Shown here in pieces: positions 53,632 to 62,836 of a stretch of DNA of 64,000 bases. Under the pieces are notes generated by a model. That model was not told the origin of the DNA. It saw only the letters and a program-made list of their open reading frames with translations, and made no database searches. The stretch comes from Streptomyces albiflavescens (lineage in GTDB: Bacteria > Actinomycetota > Actinomycetes > Streptomycetales > Streptomycetaceae). Location: NCBI RefSeq assembly GCF_014645835.1, contig NZ_BMMM01000009.1, positions 337,960-401,959 of the forward strand, written 5' to 3'. Both the position numbers and the translations under genes were made by a program. The stretch's first letter is position 1. Every line of letters starts with the position of its first letter.

Positions 53632-54119
53632 CGAAATCCGTTCCGGCGAAGACCGTTCCGGCGAAGACCGTTCCGGCGAAGACGGTTCCGGCGAAGGCCG
53701 TTCCAGCGAAAGCCCTCCGAGCGGTACGTGTGGGCGTGCTCGCTGCGGCCGCTCTCCTCACGGTGGGTGCCGCCCCGGTCCAGGCGGCACCCCAGGGGTC
53801 GTTCCCCGGCAACTGGCTCTACCTCACCGTCACGCCCGGCGACGCCGTCTCCAGCGACACCCCCGGCACCCTGCTTCTCTGTGACCCGCCCCTGGGACAC
53901 CCGCACGCGGCACAGGCCTGCGAGGAACTCCGCGCCGCCGGTGGCGACATCTCCCGGATCCCGCCCAGGGCCGACGCTCTGTGCCCCTTGATCTACGCCC
54001 CGGTGACCGCGTCGGCCCAGGGCGTATGGGACGGCCGCCCGGTCGCCTACACGCATACCTTCGCGAACTCCTGCGTGATGGTGGCCGAGACGGGAGCGGT
54101 GTTCGAGCCGGCGGACTGA
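53628..54119 (+). CDS. Subtilisin inhibitor (SSI) with repeat-extended signal peptide
   Basis: 163 residues. The SSI fold is clear: GNWLYLTVTPGDAV, CDPPLGHPHAAQACEELRAAGG, and the reactive-site segment DALCPLIYAPVTASAQG, with four cysteines (85, 98, 119, 149) for two disulfides. By alignment with SSI the P1 residue is Leu121, suggesting subtilisin- or chymotrypsin-like targets. Unusually, the signal peptide (RAVRVGVLAAAALLTVG, cleavage after about 53) is preceded by five VPAKx repeats. The ATG overlaps the upstream peptidase stop (ATGA). Confidence 0.9.
   Translation: MTKSVPAKTVPAKTVPAKTVPAKAVPAKALRAVRVGVLAAAALLTVGAAPVQAAPQGSFPGNWLYLTVTPGDAVSSDTPGTLLLCDPPLGHPHAAQACEELRAAGGDISRIPPRADALCPLIYAPVTASAQGVWDGRPVAYTHTFANSCVMVAETGAVFEPAD
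53640..53714. repeat. Five tandem 15-bp repeats encoding VPAKT
   Basis: GTTCCGGCGAAGACC is repeated five times without gaps, the last two copies slightly diverged. It lies within the first 30 codons of the subtilisin inhibitor gene. The unit is in frame, so changes in copy number would only lengthen or shorten the N-terminus. Confidence 0.85.
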
Positions 54120-54170
54120 CCGGACCGAGTCGGGCGGCGGACCGGTACGCGCGCGTGCCCCTGGAAAACC

Positions 54171-55421
54171 TCACGCCGCGTTCTCGCGCGCGTGGTGGGC
54201 CGCCGCCACCACCGTACGTGCCTGGTGTTCGACCTGGTGCTCCAGTGGCACCCAGCGGGCGCGGAACCGTTCGGCGAACGCGTCGCTCCACGCGGCGACG
54301 AGGGCTTCGAGGCGCTGCGCCTCGCGGTCGTCGGCCTCCTGGAGGACGCGCAGCAGCATCGCGGCGGCCCGCAGTGGGAGCCGGCGGCCGAACGCGTCGA
54401 CACTGCCGACGTACGCCATCGTCGTGTCCGGAGGCGGCGTCTGGATCCAGTCGTCGGCGAGGCCCGGCACCAGGTCCAGCGCCCACTTCGCGGCCCGCAG
54501 AAGCGGCCCGTCGGGTCCTGACAGCCGCGGCAGGGCCTCCGTGAGCACCGCCTCCACCTGGAACGCGTCCCGCACCAGTCGGCGCGCCAGTCGCCGCATC
54601 GCCGCCGCGGGGGCGGGGTGCGGTGCCGGATCGTCCACCAGGTCGCTGGCCCACATCGGCACCTCGACGACGGCGGTCAGCCCGCCGTACCGGTGGGCGT
54701 GGTACCAGGTGCTGTGCCGGGCGTCGTCGGGCATGCTCGGGTACGCCGCGTCCGAGCCGGGCGCCGGCATCACATGCACCCCGGGTCCGGAGGCGGGCCA
54801 GCCGGCGGCGTCCGAGGCGGCCGTCTCCACCGGGATGTGCAGCTCCGCCGCGGACTTGGCGAACGGCTCGGCCAGCCCCGGGATGTCCTTGGTCAACTGC
54901 ACCCAGCTGCCGCCCAGATCGGTCCCGTGCAGCGTCACCTGGAGGTAGGGCCGCAGCTCGTCGATGACGCGGGTGAGGGCGCGGGTCTCGGGCGGCAGCA
55001 GATCCGGCGGCAGCACGGACGGCGACCACTCCGGCTGCTCGGGGCCGGCCGGACGGAAGAATCCCAGGTGGTAGTCGAGCAGTGTGCGCGGCGCGGGCGT
55101 CACATGCAGGCTCGCCCCGTCCGGGTCCGCGCAGAGCAGGAAGTGCCAGGACGTCTCGGCCCGCAACTTCCGTTCGCGCAGTGTGCGTTCGGCCAGGGAC
55201 AGCAGGGTCGAACCGCCCGTCGGTTCGTTCGCGTGGGCGCCCGCCACGACGAGGACCGCACGCCGCGCGTGGCCGACGGACAGCAGGTGAAGGGGTCTGC
55301 CCGCGCGCGAGACGCCCACTTCTCTGAGGACGCACAGGCCGGGTCGGTGAGCCGCCAACGCCCGGGCGGACGAAACGATTTCGGTCACACTGGGGTAGCG
55401 CAACTCCGGCAGGTGACTCAC
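54171..55421 (-). CDS. M14-family zinc carboxypeptidase-like protein, second copy
   Basis: 416 residues, about the same architecture as the protein at 52222-53631: zinc site VVAGAHANEPTGGSTLL (H63, E66), VTLHGTDLGGSWVQL, and VVEVPMWASDLV. Start LPELRYPSVTEI aligns with LPPLLRYPTVDEL of the paralogue, which supports the GTG at 55421 over the GTG at 55463, which would lie at the -10 region. It faces the SSI gene convergently, so the two peptidases flank the inhibitor. Confidence 0.75.
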   Translation of the reverse strand: MSHLPELRYPSVTEIVSSARALAAHRPGLCVLREVGVSRAGRPLHLLSVGHARRAVLVVAGAHANEPTGGSTLLSLAERTLRERKLRAETSWHFLLCADPDGASLHVTPAPRTLLDYHLGFFRPAGPEQPEWSPSVLPPDLLPPETRALTRVIDELRPYLQVTLHGTDLGGSWVQLTKDIPGLAEPFAKSAAELHIPVETAASDAAGWPASGPGVHVMPAPGSDAAYPSMPDDARHSTWYHAHRYGGLTAVVEVPMWASDLVDDPAPHPAPAAAMRRLARRLVRDAFQVEAVLTEALPRLSGPDGPLLRAAKWALDLVPGLADDWIQTPPPDTTMAYVGSVDAFGRRLPLRAAAMLLRVLQEADDREAQRLEALVAAWSDAFAERFRARWVPLEHQVEHQARTVVAAAHHARENAA

Positions 55422-55451
55422 CCCCGACTTGTCCGCCCTGCGTCGCTTTCC

Positions 55452-55482
55452 GCAGTACTCCACGGACTGAGTGAACTGTCAA
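55452..55482 (-). promoter_or_regulatory. Promoter candidate of the second M14 gene
   Basis: TTGACA (55477-55482) is a consensus -35. With a spacing of 17-19 bp the -10 is AGTACT to TACTGC at about 55452-55459, giving a start some 25 nt upstream of the GTG at 55421. Confidence 0.5.
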
Positions 55483-55832
55483 GGAGTCGACGGGGCGGCT
55501 CCCGGGGGCGCCAGGTGGCATTCACCGCCGGCAAGGGGGTTGCCGGCTGCTTGCCGGGGAGCGTGCTACGCAGTCCACAGGAACGGTGTGCACCGCCAGA
55601 GGACGGACTCACCGTCGGTGAGGACTGCGTGGCGCTCTCCGTCGACCTGCCCTGGAGAGTCGGGCCCCGACCGTCTTCCGGCCGGTGCCACCGACGGGTG
55701 GTGAGGGGGCCTGCGCGGATGCGCCCGCTTCACCCGTTCGGCCGTATGGGGGCTGCGGCCCCATCGCATCGGTGGTCGGCTGAGAACTACCGCGCGCGGT
55801 CCGGCGCGCACATCCGATGTGGGAGGCCGCCG
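55483..55832. other. Divergent region between the M14 gene and a P450 gene
   Basis: No gene is supported. It must hold the promoter of the P450 gene; I see no convincing pair of hexamers. TTGCCGG occurs twice about 16 bp apart near 55540-55565, but a function is not clear. Confidence 0.35.
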
Positions 55833-57119
55833 GTGCTGTGCCCTCACGGCCTTCCCGGTGAAGGCGCGCCCGCGCCCACGTCGACGGGAGCACCGCCCGC
55901 GCGGCTGCTGCCGGAGCCGCCGGAGGTCGGGGTGGGGAACCCGTTCGCGCCGCCGGGCCCGTCCGCCGCTCGGACGCCGTCGGCGCCGTCGAGCCGGGCC
56001 GAGCCCGTGAGCCCGCGCCCGGAGAGCCGCTCGGCACCGCCGAGCCTGCTCGCCCCCGGTACCGAGCGCGACCCGTACCCGCTGTACCGGACGCTCCGTG
56101 AGCGGCACCCTCTCGTGTACGACGAGCCGTTCGGCGCCTGGCTGGTCAGCCGGTACGCCGACGTCCGCGCCGCGCTCGCGGATCCCCGGCTCGTCGCGCC
56201 GTCGCCCGGGCGCACCCTCGCCGACCTGGAGGACGGGACGCACAGCGTGCATCGGGCCCTCGTCTCACCGGCGTTCCGAGGCGCCGCGTTGGCCGCGCTG
56301 ACCGCCGGTGTCGAACGCACGGCGTACGTCCTCGCTCGCCGTCTCGCCGCGCGTCAGGAGGCCGATCTCGTCGCCGAGTTCTGCCACTGGCTGCCCACCG
56401 CTGCGGCCGTCGCCGCGCTCGGGCTGCCGTACGAGGACACCGCGCGCGTCCATGCGTGGTGCCGTACGGGCCTTGACCACCTGGGGGGCCACCATCCCGA
56501 ACTGGACGCCTTCCTGCGTCCGTACATCGCTCGACGCCGTGCCCAGCCGGGCGCTGATCTGCTGTCCGCGCTGTGCACGGCCCGGGCCGACGGCCACCCA
56601 CTGCCGGACGAGGCCGTGTCAGGGCTGGCCGGGACGCTCCTCGGCGCGGGCGGCGAGGCGACCGCCCACGCGCTCGCGTCGTTCCTCGCCAATCTCCTCG
56701 ACCACCCTGGCCAGTTGGGGATGATCCGCGCCCGTCCCGCGCTCACGGCCGGTGCCTGGGCCGAGTCACTGCGCCGTGATCCGCCGTTGCACGTCGTCTC
56801 CCGCCGGGCCGTCGAGCCGGTCGGCGTGATCCCGGAGGGTGCCACCGTGGCGTGTCTGCTGGGCGCCGCGGGACGCGACCCGGCACGGTTCGCCGACCCG
56901 GACCGCTACGACGCCTTCCGCGCCGACCCGGGTGAGCTCGCGTACGGCTCCGGACGGCACTTCTGCCCGGGCGCGCTGCTCGCCCGGCTCACAGCGGAAC
57001 ACGGTCTGCACGCCCTGCTGACCGCCCTGCCGGACCTGCGCTGGGCCCCGGGCTTCCGGCCGGCTCCGGAGGGCCTGATCAGCCGCTCTCCCCGGACCCT
57101 GCTGGTGCGTCCGCGCTGA
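55833..57119 (+). CDS. Cytochrome P450 with proline-rich N-terminus
   Basis: 428 residues. About 65 Pro/Ala-rich residues precede the P450 core, which begins LLAPGTERDPYPLYRTLRER. The I-helix is LLGAGGEATAHALAS, the K-helix AESLRRDPP, and the heme loop YGSGRHFCPGALLARL. The GTG at 55833 has GGGAGG 6 nt upstream; an ATG at 55719 is also open. The 3' end overlaps the convergent treY gene by 41 bp. The substrate is unknown. Confidence 0.8.
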   Translation: MLCPHGLPGEGAPAPTSTGAPPARLLPEPPEVGVGNPFAPPGPSAARTPSAPSSRAEPVSPRPESRSAPPSLLAPGTERDPYPLYRTLRERHPLVYDEPFGAWLVSRYADVRAALADPRLVAPSPGRTLADLEDGTHSVHRALVSPAFRGAALAALTAGVERTAYVLARRLAARQEADLVAEFCHWLPTAAAVAALGLPYEDTARVHAWCRTGLDHLGGHHPELDAFLRPYIARRRAQPGADLLSALCTARADGHPLPDEAVSGLAGTLLGAGGEATAHALASFLANLLDHPGQLGMIRARPALTAGAWAESLRRDPPLHVVSRRAVEPVGVIPEGATVACLLGAAGRDPARFADPDRYDAFRADPGELAYGSGRHFCPGALLARLTAEHGLHALLTALPDLRWAPGFRPAPEGLISRSPRTLLVRPR

Positions 57120-59496
57120 CCCGCTCAAGCAGCACCACGGGCAGCCGCTCGAAAAGCTCCTGCACGCGCGCGTGCCCCGTGAACTCCCTTCCTGGGGAGA
57201 GCACATCGGCCCAGCGCCCCTCGGGGAGCGCGAGCCGGGTGTCGCCCCAGCCGCCGGTGTCGGCCAGCCGCAGCGACATCCGGGTGACGGCCGTGACCAC
57301 CTCTGCGGAGCGTACGAACGCCACACAGTGACCGGCGCCCGGGCCCTCCGCCACCAGCGGCGCGTACGTCGCCGAGTCGCCGAAGACGGCCGGGCGGCGC
57401 GCGCGCAGCCGCAGCGCGGCCGCCGTCAGCGCGGCCTTCTCCGAGGGCCGCTCCTGCGGGGTGAACGGCCGCCGGTTGTCCGGGTCGACCAGCGCCAGGT
57501 ACTCGCCCTCGGTGCCCTGGTAGACGTCCGGGACCCCGGGCATCGTCAGATGGACCAGGGCGGCCCCCAGGACGTTCGCCCGCACATGCGGTGCCAGGGA
57601 GGCCCGGAAGTCGGCCAGGAGCCGTCCAGGCGCCCCGCACGGCCCCTCCGAGACGAACGTCGCGACCGTGTCCTCGTACGAGGGATCCTGCTCCGTCCAG
57701 GAAGTGTGCAGTCCGGCCTCCCGGACGTGCTTCAGCAGTGCCTGCTGAACACGCTCTTCGGAGGCCGGGCCCAGACCGAACGCCGTCTGCCAGGCGGCCC
57801 ACGCCACCTGCGGGTCGGGCATGCCCGTGCCGTCCCGGGTCACCTCCGCCAGGACGTCGGCCCACCGTTCGGGGCACTGGGTGAGCACCGAGAGCGCCGC
57901 GCGTACGTCGGCGCTGCGTTTCGTGTCGTGCGTCGACAGGGCGGTGCCGGTGGCCGGCCAGTCGCGCTGTACGCGCGCGCAGTAGGCGTGGAAGTCCTCC
58001 GGGGACACGGCGGGAGCGCCCGGGGCGCCGCCCACCTCGTTCGCGGACAGCAGGGGCACATAGCGGTAGAACGCCGTGTCCTCCACGGACTTGGCCCGCA
58101 GCGCGGACGAGGTCTGCGCGAACCGGGCTCGCAACTCCGCGTGCCCGGCCCCGTCACCGGCCCGCCCGGTCACCAGATCCCGTACGACGTCCACGGCATG
58201 CGCCTCCTCGGGCACCGCGAAGACCGCCCGGGCCTCCTCGGCGGCCTCCTCGGTCACCACCAGGGAGGCGTCCGTGGAGGGGTACGGCCGGTACACCTCC
58301 AGGCGTACGAGGAGTTCCCGCAGCGCGGTGCCCAGGGCCCAAGGGGCGTGATCGCGCCATGCCGGGTCCGGGGACGCGGAGCACACGCCGCTCACCACGC
58401 GCGTGAGGCGGTCGACCTCTGTGGCCAGCTCGTGCGTGACCACCTTGTACGCCGCCCTGCGCACCGTCGACTCCCAGTGGCCGCCCCGGTCGGCCTGGGG
58501 GGCGGCGAACCGCCGGTACTGGCCGAGGAGTTCGCCCGCGCCCGCCGGGTCCGTGAACAGGCCGTCCACGTGCCGCAGCGCGTCGTAGCCGGTGGTGCCG
58601 GCGACGGGCCACGCGGCCGCAAGCGGCTCGCCGTCCGCGAGGATCTTCTCGACCACCGTCCAGCGGCCCCCGGTCGCCTCGTGCAGGCGGCGCAGATACG
58701 CGTCCGGGTCCGCGAGCCCGTCAGGGTGGTCGATGCGCAGCCCCTCGACCACGCCGTCGTCGAGCAGCTCCAGGATCTTCGCGTGGGTCGCCGTGAACAC
58801 CTCCGGGTCCTCTACGCGCACGCCGATGAGCTCCGAGATGCTGAAGAAGCGGCGGTAGTTGAGCTCCGTACGGGCCAGCCGCCACCACACGGGGCGGTAC
58901 CACTGGGCGTCGAGGAGTCGCGGCAGCGGCAGGCTTTCGGTGCCTGCGCGCAGCGGGAACACCTGATCGTAGTAGCGCAGTACGTCGCCGTCGACCTTCA
59001 GGTGGTCGATCTCCGTGCCGAGCCGGCTCCCGAGCACCGGCAGCAGGAGCTGACCGCCCTGGGCGTCCCAGTCGATGTCGAACCAGCGCGCGTACGGCGA
59101 CTCGGGGCCCTCGCGCAGCACCTCCCACAGGGGGCGGTTGTGGCGCGGGGCCATGGCCATGTGGTTCGGCACGATGTCCACGACGAGGCCCAGGCCGTGC
59201 TCACGCGCGGTGTCCGCCAGGGAGCGCAGCCCCTCCTCACCGCCCAGTTCGGCCCGCACGCTCGCGTGGTCCACCACGTCGTAGCCGTGCGTCGACCCCG
59301 GGACGGCCTCCAGCACGGGCGAGAGGTGCAGATGCGAGACGCCGAGCGAGGCCAGATACGGCACGGCCGCCTCGGCTGCCCCGAAGGGGAACTCCGGCTG
59401 CAGCTGTAGCCGGTACGTGGCGGTCGGCACGGCGGGAACCACCGGGCCGGGGACCACCGGGTCCGCAATCACCGGGTCGGGACGCTCAGGTGTCAT
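57079..59496 (-). CDS. treY: Malto-oligosyltrehalose synthase
   Basis: An 805-residue GH13 transglycosidase that turns the reducing-end alpha-1,4 bond of maltodextrin into alpha,alpha-1,1, producing maltooligosyltrehalose for TreZ. Family hallmarks: TATYRLQLQPEFPFGAAEAA, DIVPNHMAMAP, EGLRIDHPDGLADPDAYL (nucleophile Asp), TVVEKILADGE (acid), and TALSTHDTKRSADVRAALS. The length is normal. It is followed by the P450 in convergent overlap. Confidence 0.95.
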   Translation of the reverse strand: MTPERPDPVIADPVVPGPVVPAVPTATYRLQLQPEFPFGAAEAAVPYLASLGVSHLHLSPVLEAVPGSTHGYDVVDHASVRAELGGEEGLRSLADTAREHGLGLVVDIVPNHMAMAPRHNRPLWEVLREGPESPYARWFDIDWDAQGGQLLLPVLGSRLGTEIDHLKVDGDVLRYYDQVFPLRAGTESLPLPRLLDAQWYRPVWWRLARTELNYRRFFSISELIGVRVEDPEVFTATHAKILELLDDGVVEGLRIDHPDGLADPDAYLRRLHEATGGRWTVVEKILADGEPLAAAWPVAGTTGYDALRHVDGLFTDPAGAGELLGQYRRFAAPQADRGGHWESTVRRAAYKVVTHELATEVDRLTRVVSGVCSASPDPAWRDHAPWALGTALRELLVRLEVYRPYPSTDASLVVTEEAAEEARAVFAVPEEAHAVDVVRDLVTGRAGDGAGHAELRARFAQTSSALRAKSVEDTAFYRYVPLLSANEVGGAPGAPAVSPEDFHAYCARVQRDWPATGTALSTHDTKRSADVRAALSVLTQCPERWADVLAEVTRDGTGMPDPQVAWAAWQTAFGLGPASEERVQQALLKHVREAGLHTSWTEQDPSYEDTVATFVSEGPCGAPGRLLADFRASLAPHVRANVLGAALVHLTMPGVPDVYQGTEGEYLALVDPDNRRPFTPQERPSEKAALTAAALRLRARRPAVFGDSATYAPLVAEGPGAGHCVAFVRSAEVVTAVTRMSLRLADTGGWGDTRLALPEGRWADVLSPGREFTGHARVQELFERLPVVLLERVSADAPAGSGESG

Positions 59497-59577
59497 GCGA
59501 ACCTACGTACCCGCCCTACCGCCTTTCGTGTCATCGACGCATGCATCCGGGCACGCGCGCGTGGCCGGCGTCGAACG

Positions 59578-60420
59578 ATGGGGAACAGGAACCCGGGGCG
59601 GCACGTCCCACCGGACACGTCCGCCACCTTGGCGACCTACCGCCGCGTGGTCGCGCTGACCGGGGCGGCTTTCCCGGTCGTGTCCTTCCTCGACCGGCTT
59701 CCCGTCGCCACCATCCAGTTCGGCAGTGTGCTGCTCGTCGCGCGGACGAGTGATTCGCTGGGGACGGCGGGGCTGGTCGGTGGCACGCTCGCCGTCGGGC
59801 AGGTGGCCTGCGGGCCGCTCGTGGGCCGTCTCGCGGACCGGCGCGGTCAGCGCACCGTCGCGCTCGTCTGCTCCCTCGCCAACGCTCTCGCGATCGCCGC
59901 CCCGGTGACGGGCGCGCTCACCCACCTGGCTCCGGGGCTCCTCGCCCCGCTCGTGGCCCTGGCCGGAGCGAGCGTGCCGCTCATCGGCCCCCCGGCCCGT
60001 GCCCGCGTGGTCGCCCTGGCCCGTGGCGGCGGCGCGGACGACCCTCGGGGCCCGCCGGAGAGCAGCCACCGCTGCCGCCTTCCTGCTGTCCCTGCCGCTG
60101 CTGTGGACGGGGAGACGGGGAGACGGGGAGTCTGTGGGGCCTGTACGCCGTCGTCACCGTCCTCGGCGTCGCGTACGCGCCCCACCCGATCACCGTGTTC
60201 GGCCTCACCGAGCGTGCCGTGCCGCCGGCGCGGCCGACCGAGGCGATGGCCGTCGCGACGAGTGCGATCGTCGGTGGCCAGGCCGTCGCCGTGGCCGTCA
60301 CGGGACGCCTGGCGGAGTCCTACGGCCCCACCGCGGCGTTCGCGGTCGGGAGCGCGGCCGCCGCGCTCGCCTGGGCCATCGCACCGACGGCGCGCCCGAC
60401 GACGTACACCGAAACCGAGA
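59578..60420 (+). pseudogene. Broken MFS transporter gene
   Basis: The first frame starts well (TYRRVVALTGAAFPVVSFLD, and MFS motif GPLVGRLADRRGQRTVAL) and gives membrane helices to about 60030 (GLLAPLVALAGASVPLIGPP). The next helix (TAAAFLLSLPLLWTG) is in another frame and the last ones (VFGLTERAVPPARPTEAMAV, then AVTGRLAESYGPTAAFAVGS) in the third. At least two frameshifts and a loss of about 150 residues in the middle are implied. A GACGGGGA repeat at about 60100-60125 marks one break. It lies between treX and treY on the opposite strand. It is probably non-functional. Confidence 0.7.
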
Positions 60421-60540
60421 ACGACCCCACGCGCGCGTGCCTCCGGATGTCGACCCCCACGCGCGCGTGCCCTCGAAAAACGACCCCCACGCGCGCGTGC
60501 CCTCGAAAAACGAGCCCCACACGCGCGTGCCCGAGGAGAA
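60421..60540. repeat. Four tandem 30-bp repeats ending at treX
   Basis: Four 30-bp units at 60421, 60451, 60481 and 60511 share CCCCACGCGCGCGTGCC; the second and third are identical. The core CACGCGCGCGTG is palindromic. The array runs from the end of the MFS pseudogene to within 10 bp of the treX stop codon. Confidence 0.85.
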
Positions 60541-60549
60541 CACGCCCGC

Positions 60550-62658
60550 CTAGGCAGGCCGCTGCAACACCGTCAGGCTCCGGTCGATCAGCGTCAGTCG
60601 GCCCCCGGCCTCGACCTTGGCGCCCGTCCCCGGCGCCACCCCCTCCGATCGGGCCGTGTCGACGACGACCTGCCACTGCCGCCCATGATTGACCGGCACC
60701 ACGAACTCCAGCGCCTTCGGTGAGGCGTTGAACAGCAGCAGGAAGGAGTCGTCGGCGATGCGCTCCCCGCGCGGGCCCGGCTCGGAGATCGCATTGCCGT
60801 TGAGGAAGACGGACAGCGCCCGCGCCTGCGCGGAGCCCCAGTCGCGCTGGGTCATCTCCTCGCCCTCCGGGGTGAACCACGCGATGTCGGACAGCTCGTC
60901 GTGGGTGCCCTGCACGGGCCGCCCGTGGAAGAAGCGGCGCCGTCGGAAGACGGGATGGTCGCGCCGCAGCCACACCATCGCGCGCGTGAAGTCCAGCAGT
61001 TCGCTGCCGTCCTCCGGCCATGACACCCAGGCCAGCTCGCTGTCCTGGCAGTACGCGTTGTTGTTGCCGCCCTGGGTGCGCGCGAACTCGTCGCCGTGGC
61101 TGAGCATCGGCACGCCCTGGGAGAGCATCAGCGTCGCGATGAAGTTGCGCATCTGCCGGGCGCGCAGGGCCAGTACGGCCTCGTCGTCGGTGTCGCCCTC
61201 GGCACCGCAGTTCCAGGACCGGTTGTGGCTCTCTCCGTCGCGGTTGTCCTCGCCGTTGGCCTCGTTGTGCTTGTTGTTGTACGCGACGAGGTCGTGCAGC
61301 GTGAAGCCGTCGTGGCAGGTCACGAAGTTGATGGAGGCGAGCGGGCGGCGGCCGTCGTCCTGGTACAGGTCCGACGACCCGGTCAGCCGGGACGCGAACT
61401 CCGCCAGCGTGCGCGGCTCGCCGCGCCACAGGTCCCGAACGGTGTCGCGGTACTTGCCGTTCCACTCGGTCCACAGCGGCGGGAAGTTGCCCACCTGATA
61501 GCCGCCCTCGCCGACGTCCCACGGCTCGGCGATCAGCTTCACCTGGGAGACCACCGGGTCCTGCTGGACCAGGTCGAAGAAGGACGACAGCCGGTCCACC
61601 TCGTGGAACTGCCGCGCCAGCGTCGCCGCGAGGTCGAAGCGGAACCCGTCGACGTGCATCTCGGTGACCCAGTAGCGCAGCGAATCCATGATCAGCTGGA
61701 GCACGTGCGGGGAGCGCATCAGAAGGGAATTGCCGGTCCCCGTGGTGTCCATGTAGTAGCGGGGGTCGTCCGCCAGACGGTAGTACGAGGCGTTGTCGAG
61801 GCCCCTGAAGGACAGCGTCGGGCCCAGGTGGTTGCCCTCGGCCGTGTGGTTGTAGACCACGTCCAGGATGACCTCGATGCCGGCCTCGTGCAGTGCGCGG
61901 ACCGCCGACTTGAACTCCAGGACCTGCTGGCCGCGATCGCCCCAGGAGGCGTACGCGTTGTGCGGGGCGAAGAAGCCGATCGTGTTGTAGCCCCAGTAGT
62001 TGCTGAGGTCCATGTCCACCAGACGGTGGTCGTTCACGAACTGGTGAACGGGCATCAGTTCGAGCGCGGTGATGCCCAGTTCCGTCAGGTGTTCGATGAT
62101 CGCCGGGTGTGCCAGCGCCGCGTATGTGCCACGCAGCTCGTCGGGCAGCTCCGGGTGCTGCATCGTGAGGCCCTTCACATGGGCCTCGTAGAGCACCGTG
62201 TGGTGGTACTCGGTGCGCGGACGCCGGTCGTCGCCCCAGTCGAAGTACGGGTTCACCACGACCGACGACATGGTGTGCGGCGCCGAGTCCAGGTCGTTGC
62301 GCTTGTCGGGGGCCCCGAAGGGATAGCCGTACACCTCCTCGCCCCACTTCACCGAGCCGCTGATGGCGCGCGCGTACGGGTCGAGGAGCAGCTTCGCGGA
62401 GTTGGCGCGCTGCCCGCGCCCGGGCGCGTACGGCCCGTGCACCCGGAAGCCGTACCGCTGTCCGGGCATGACCCCGGGGAGATACGCGTGCCGGACGAAC
62501 GCGTCGGTTTCGCGCAGCTCCACCGCCGTCTCCGAGCCGTCGTCGTCCAGCAGACACAGCTCGATGCGGTCGGCGGCCTCCGAGAAGACCGCGAAATTGG
62601 TACCGGCGCCGTCGTACGTGGCACCGAGTGGATATGCCTCTCCAGGCCAGACCTGCAT
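60550..62658 (-). CDS. glgX: Glycogen debranching enzyme (isoamylase type)
   Basis: 702 residues of GH13 with an N-terminal CBM48-like domain (PLGATYDGAGTNFAVFSEAA). Catalytic regions are VDGFRFDLAATLAR (nucleophile), VKLIAEPWDVGEG (acid) and FVTCHDGFTLHDLVAYNNKH. It hydrolyses alpha-1,6 branches to give linear maltodextrin for TreY and TreZ, where it is often called treX. The length is normal. GGAAGAG precedes the ATG. It is on the same strand as treY and treZ. Confidence 0.93.
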   Translation of the reverse strand: MQVWPGEAYPLGATYDGAGTNFAVFSEAADRIELCLLDDDGSETAVELRETDAFVRHAYLPGVMPGQRYGFRVHGPYAPGRGQRANSAKLLLDPYARAISGSVKWGEEVYGYPFGAPDKRNDLDSAPHTMSSVVVNPYFDWGDDRRPRTEYHHTVLYEAHVKGLTMQHPELPDELRGTYAALAHPAIIEHLTELGITALELMPVHQFVNDHRLVDMDLSNYWGYNTIGFFAPHNAYASWGDRGQQVLEFKSAVRALHEAGIEVILDVVYNHTAEGNHLGPTLSFRGLDNASYYRLADDPRYYMDTTGTGNSLLMRSPHVLQLIMDSLRYWVTEMHVDGFRFDLAATLARQFHEVDRLSSFFDLVQQDPVVSQVKLIAEPWDVGEGGYQVGNFPPLWTEWNGKYRDTVRDLWRGEPRTLAEFASRLTGSSDLYQDDGRRPLASINFVTCHDGFTLHDLVAYNNKHNEANGEDNRDGESHNRSWNCGAEGDTDDEAVLALRARQMRNFIATLMLSQGVPMLSHGDEFARTQGGNNNAYCQDSELAWVSWPEDGSELLDFTRAMVWLRRDHPVFRRRRFFHGRPVQGTHDELSDIAWFTPEGEEMTQRDWGSAQARALSVFLNGNAISEPGPRGERIADDSFLLLFNASPKALEFVVPVNHGRQWQVVVDTARSEGVAPGTGAKVEAGGRLTLIDRSLTVLQRPA

Positions 62659-62766
62659 GGATACGACTCTTCCAGTAGTGCCGTGCCCCTGGGGGCGACT
62701 CCCGGCCGAGTCTCCCCGAAAGTGATGGAACCTCCTATGACTTACGTCCCTCTTAACCGATGACCA

Positions 62767-62783
62767 GGCATACGTCGTATGCC
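62767..62783. promoter_or_regulatory. 17-bp perfect palindrome between glgX and the secreted-protein gene
   Basis: GGCATAC-gtc-GTATGCC lies 54 bp before the downstream GTG and 109 bp before the glgX ATG. The position and symmetry fit an operator for one or both divergent genes. Confidence 0.6.
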
Positions 62784-62836
62784 GAACCAGTGGGGCTCAA
62801 ACGACTCCTGACGACATAGGGGGAGTAGGGGGAAAT

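Noticed and set aside
59578..60420. Intact MFS efflux pump for the neighbouring P450 products
   Set aside because: The membrane helices fall in three different frames and the middle is missing.
62737..62763. Eight-residue mini-ORF MTYVPLNR before the secreted-protein gene
   Set aside because: No ribosome binding site, no repeated regulatory codon and no terminator hairpin after it.
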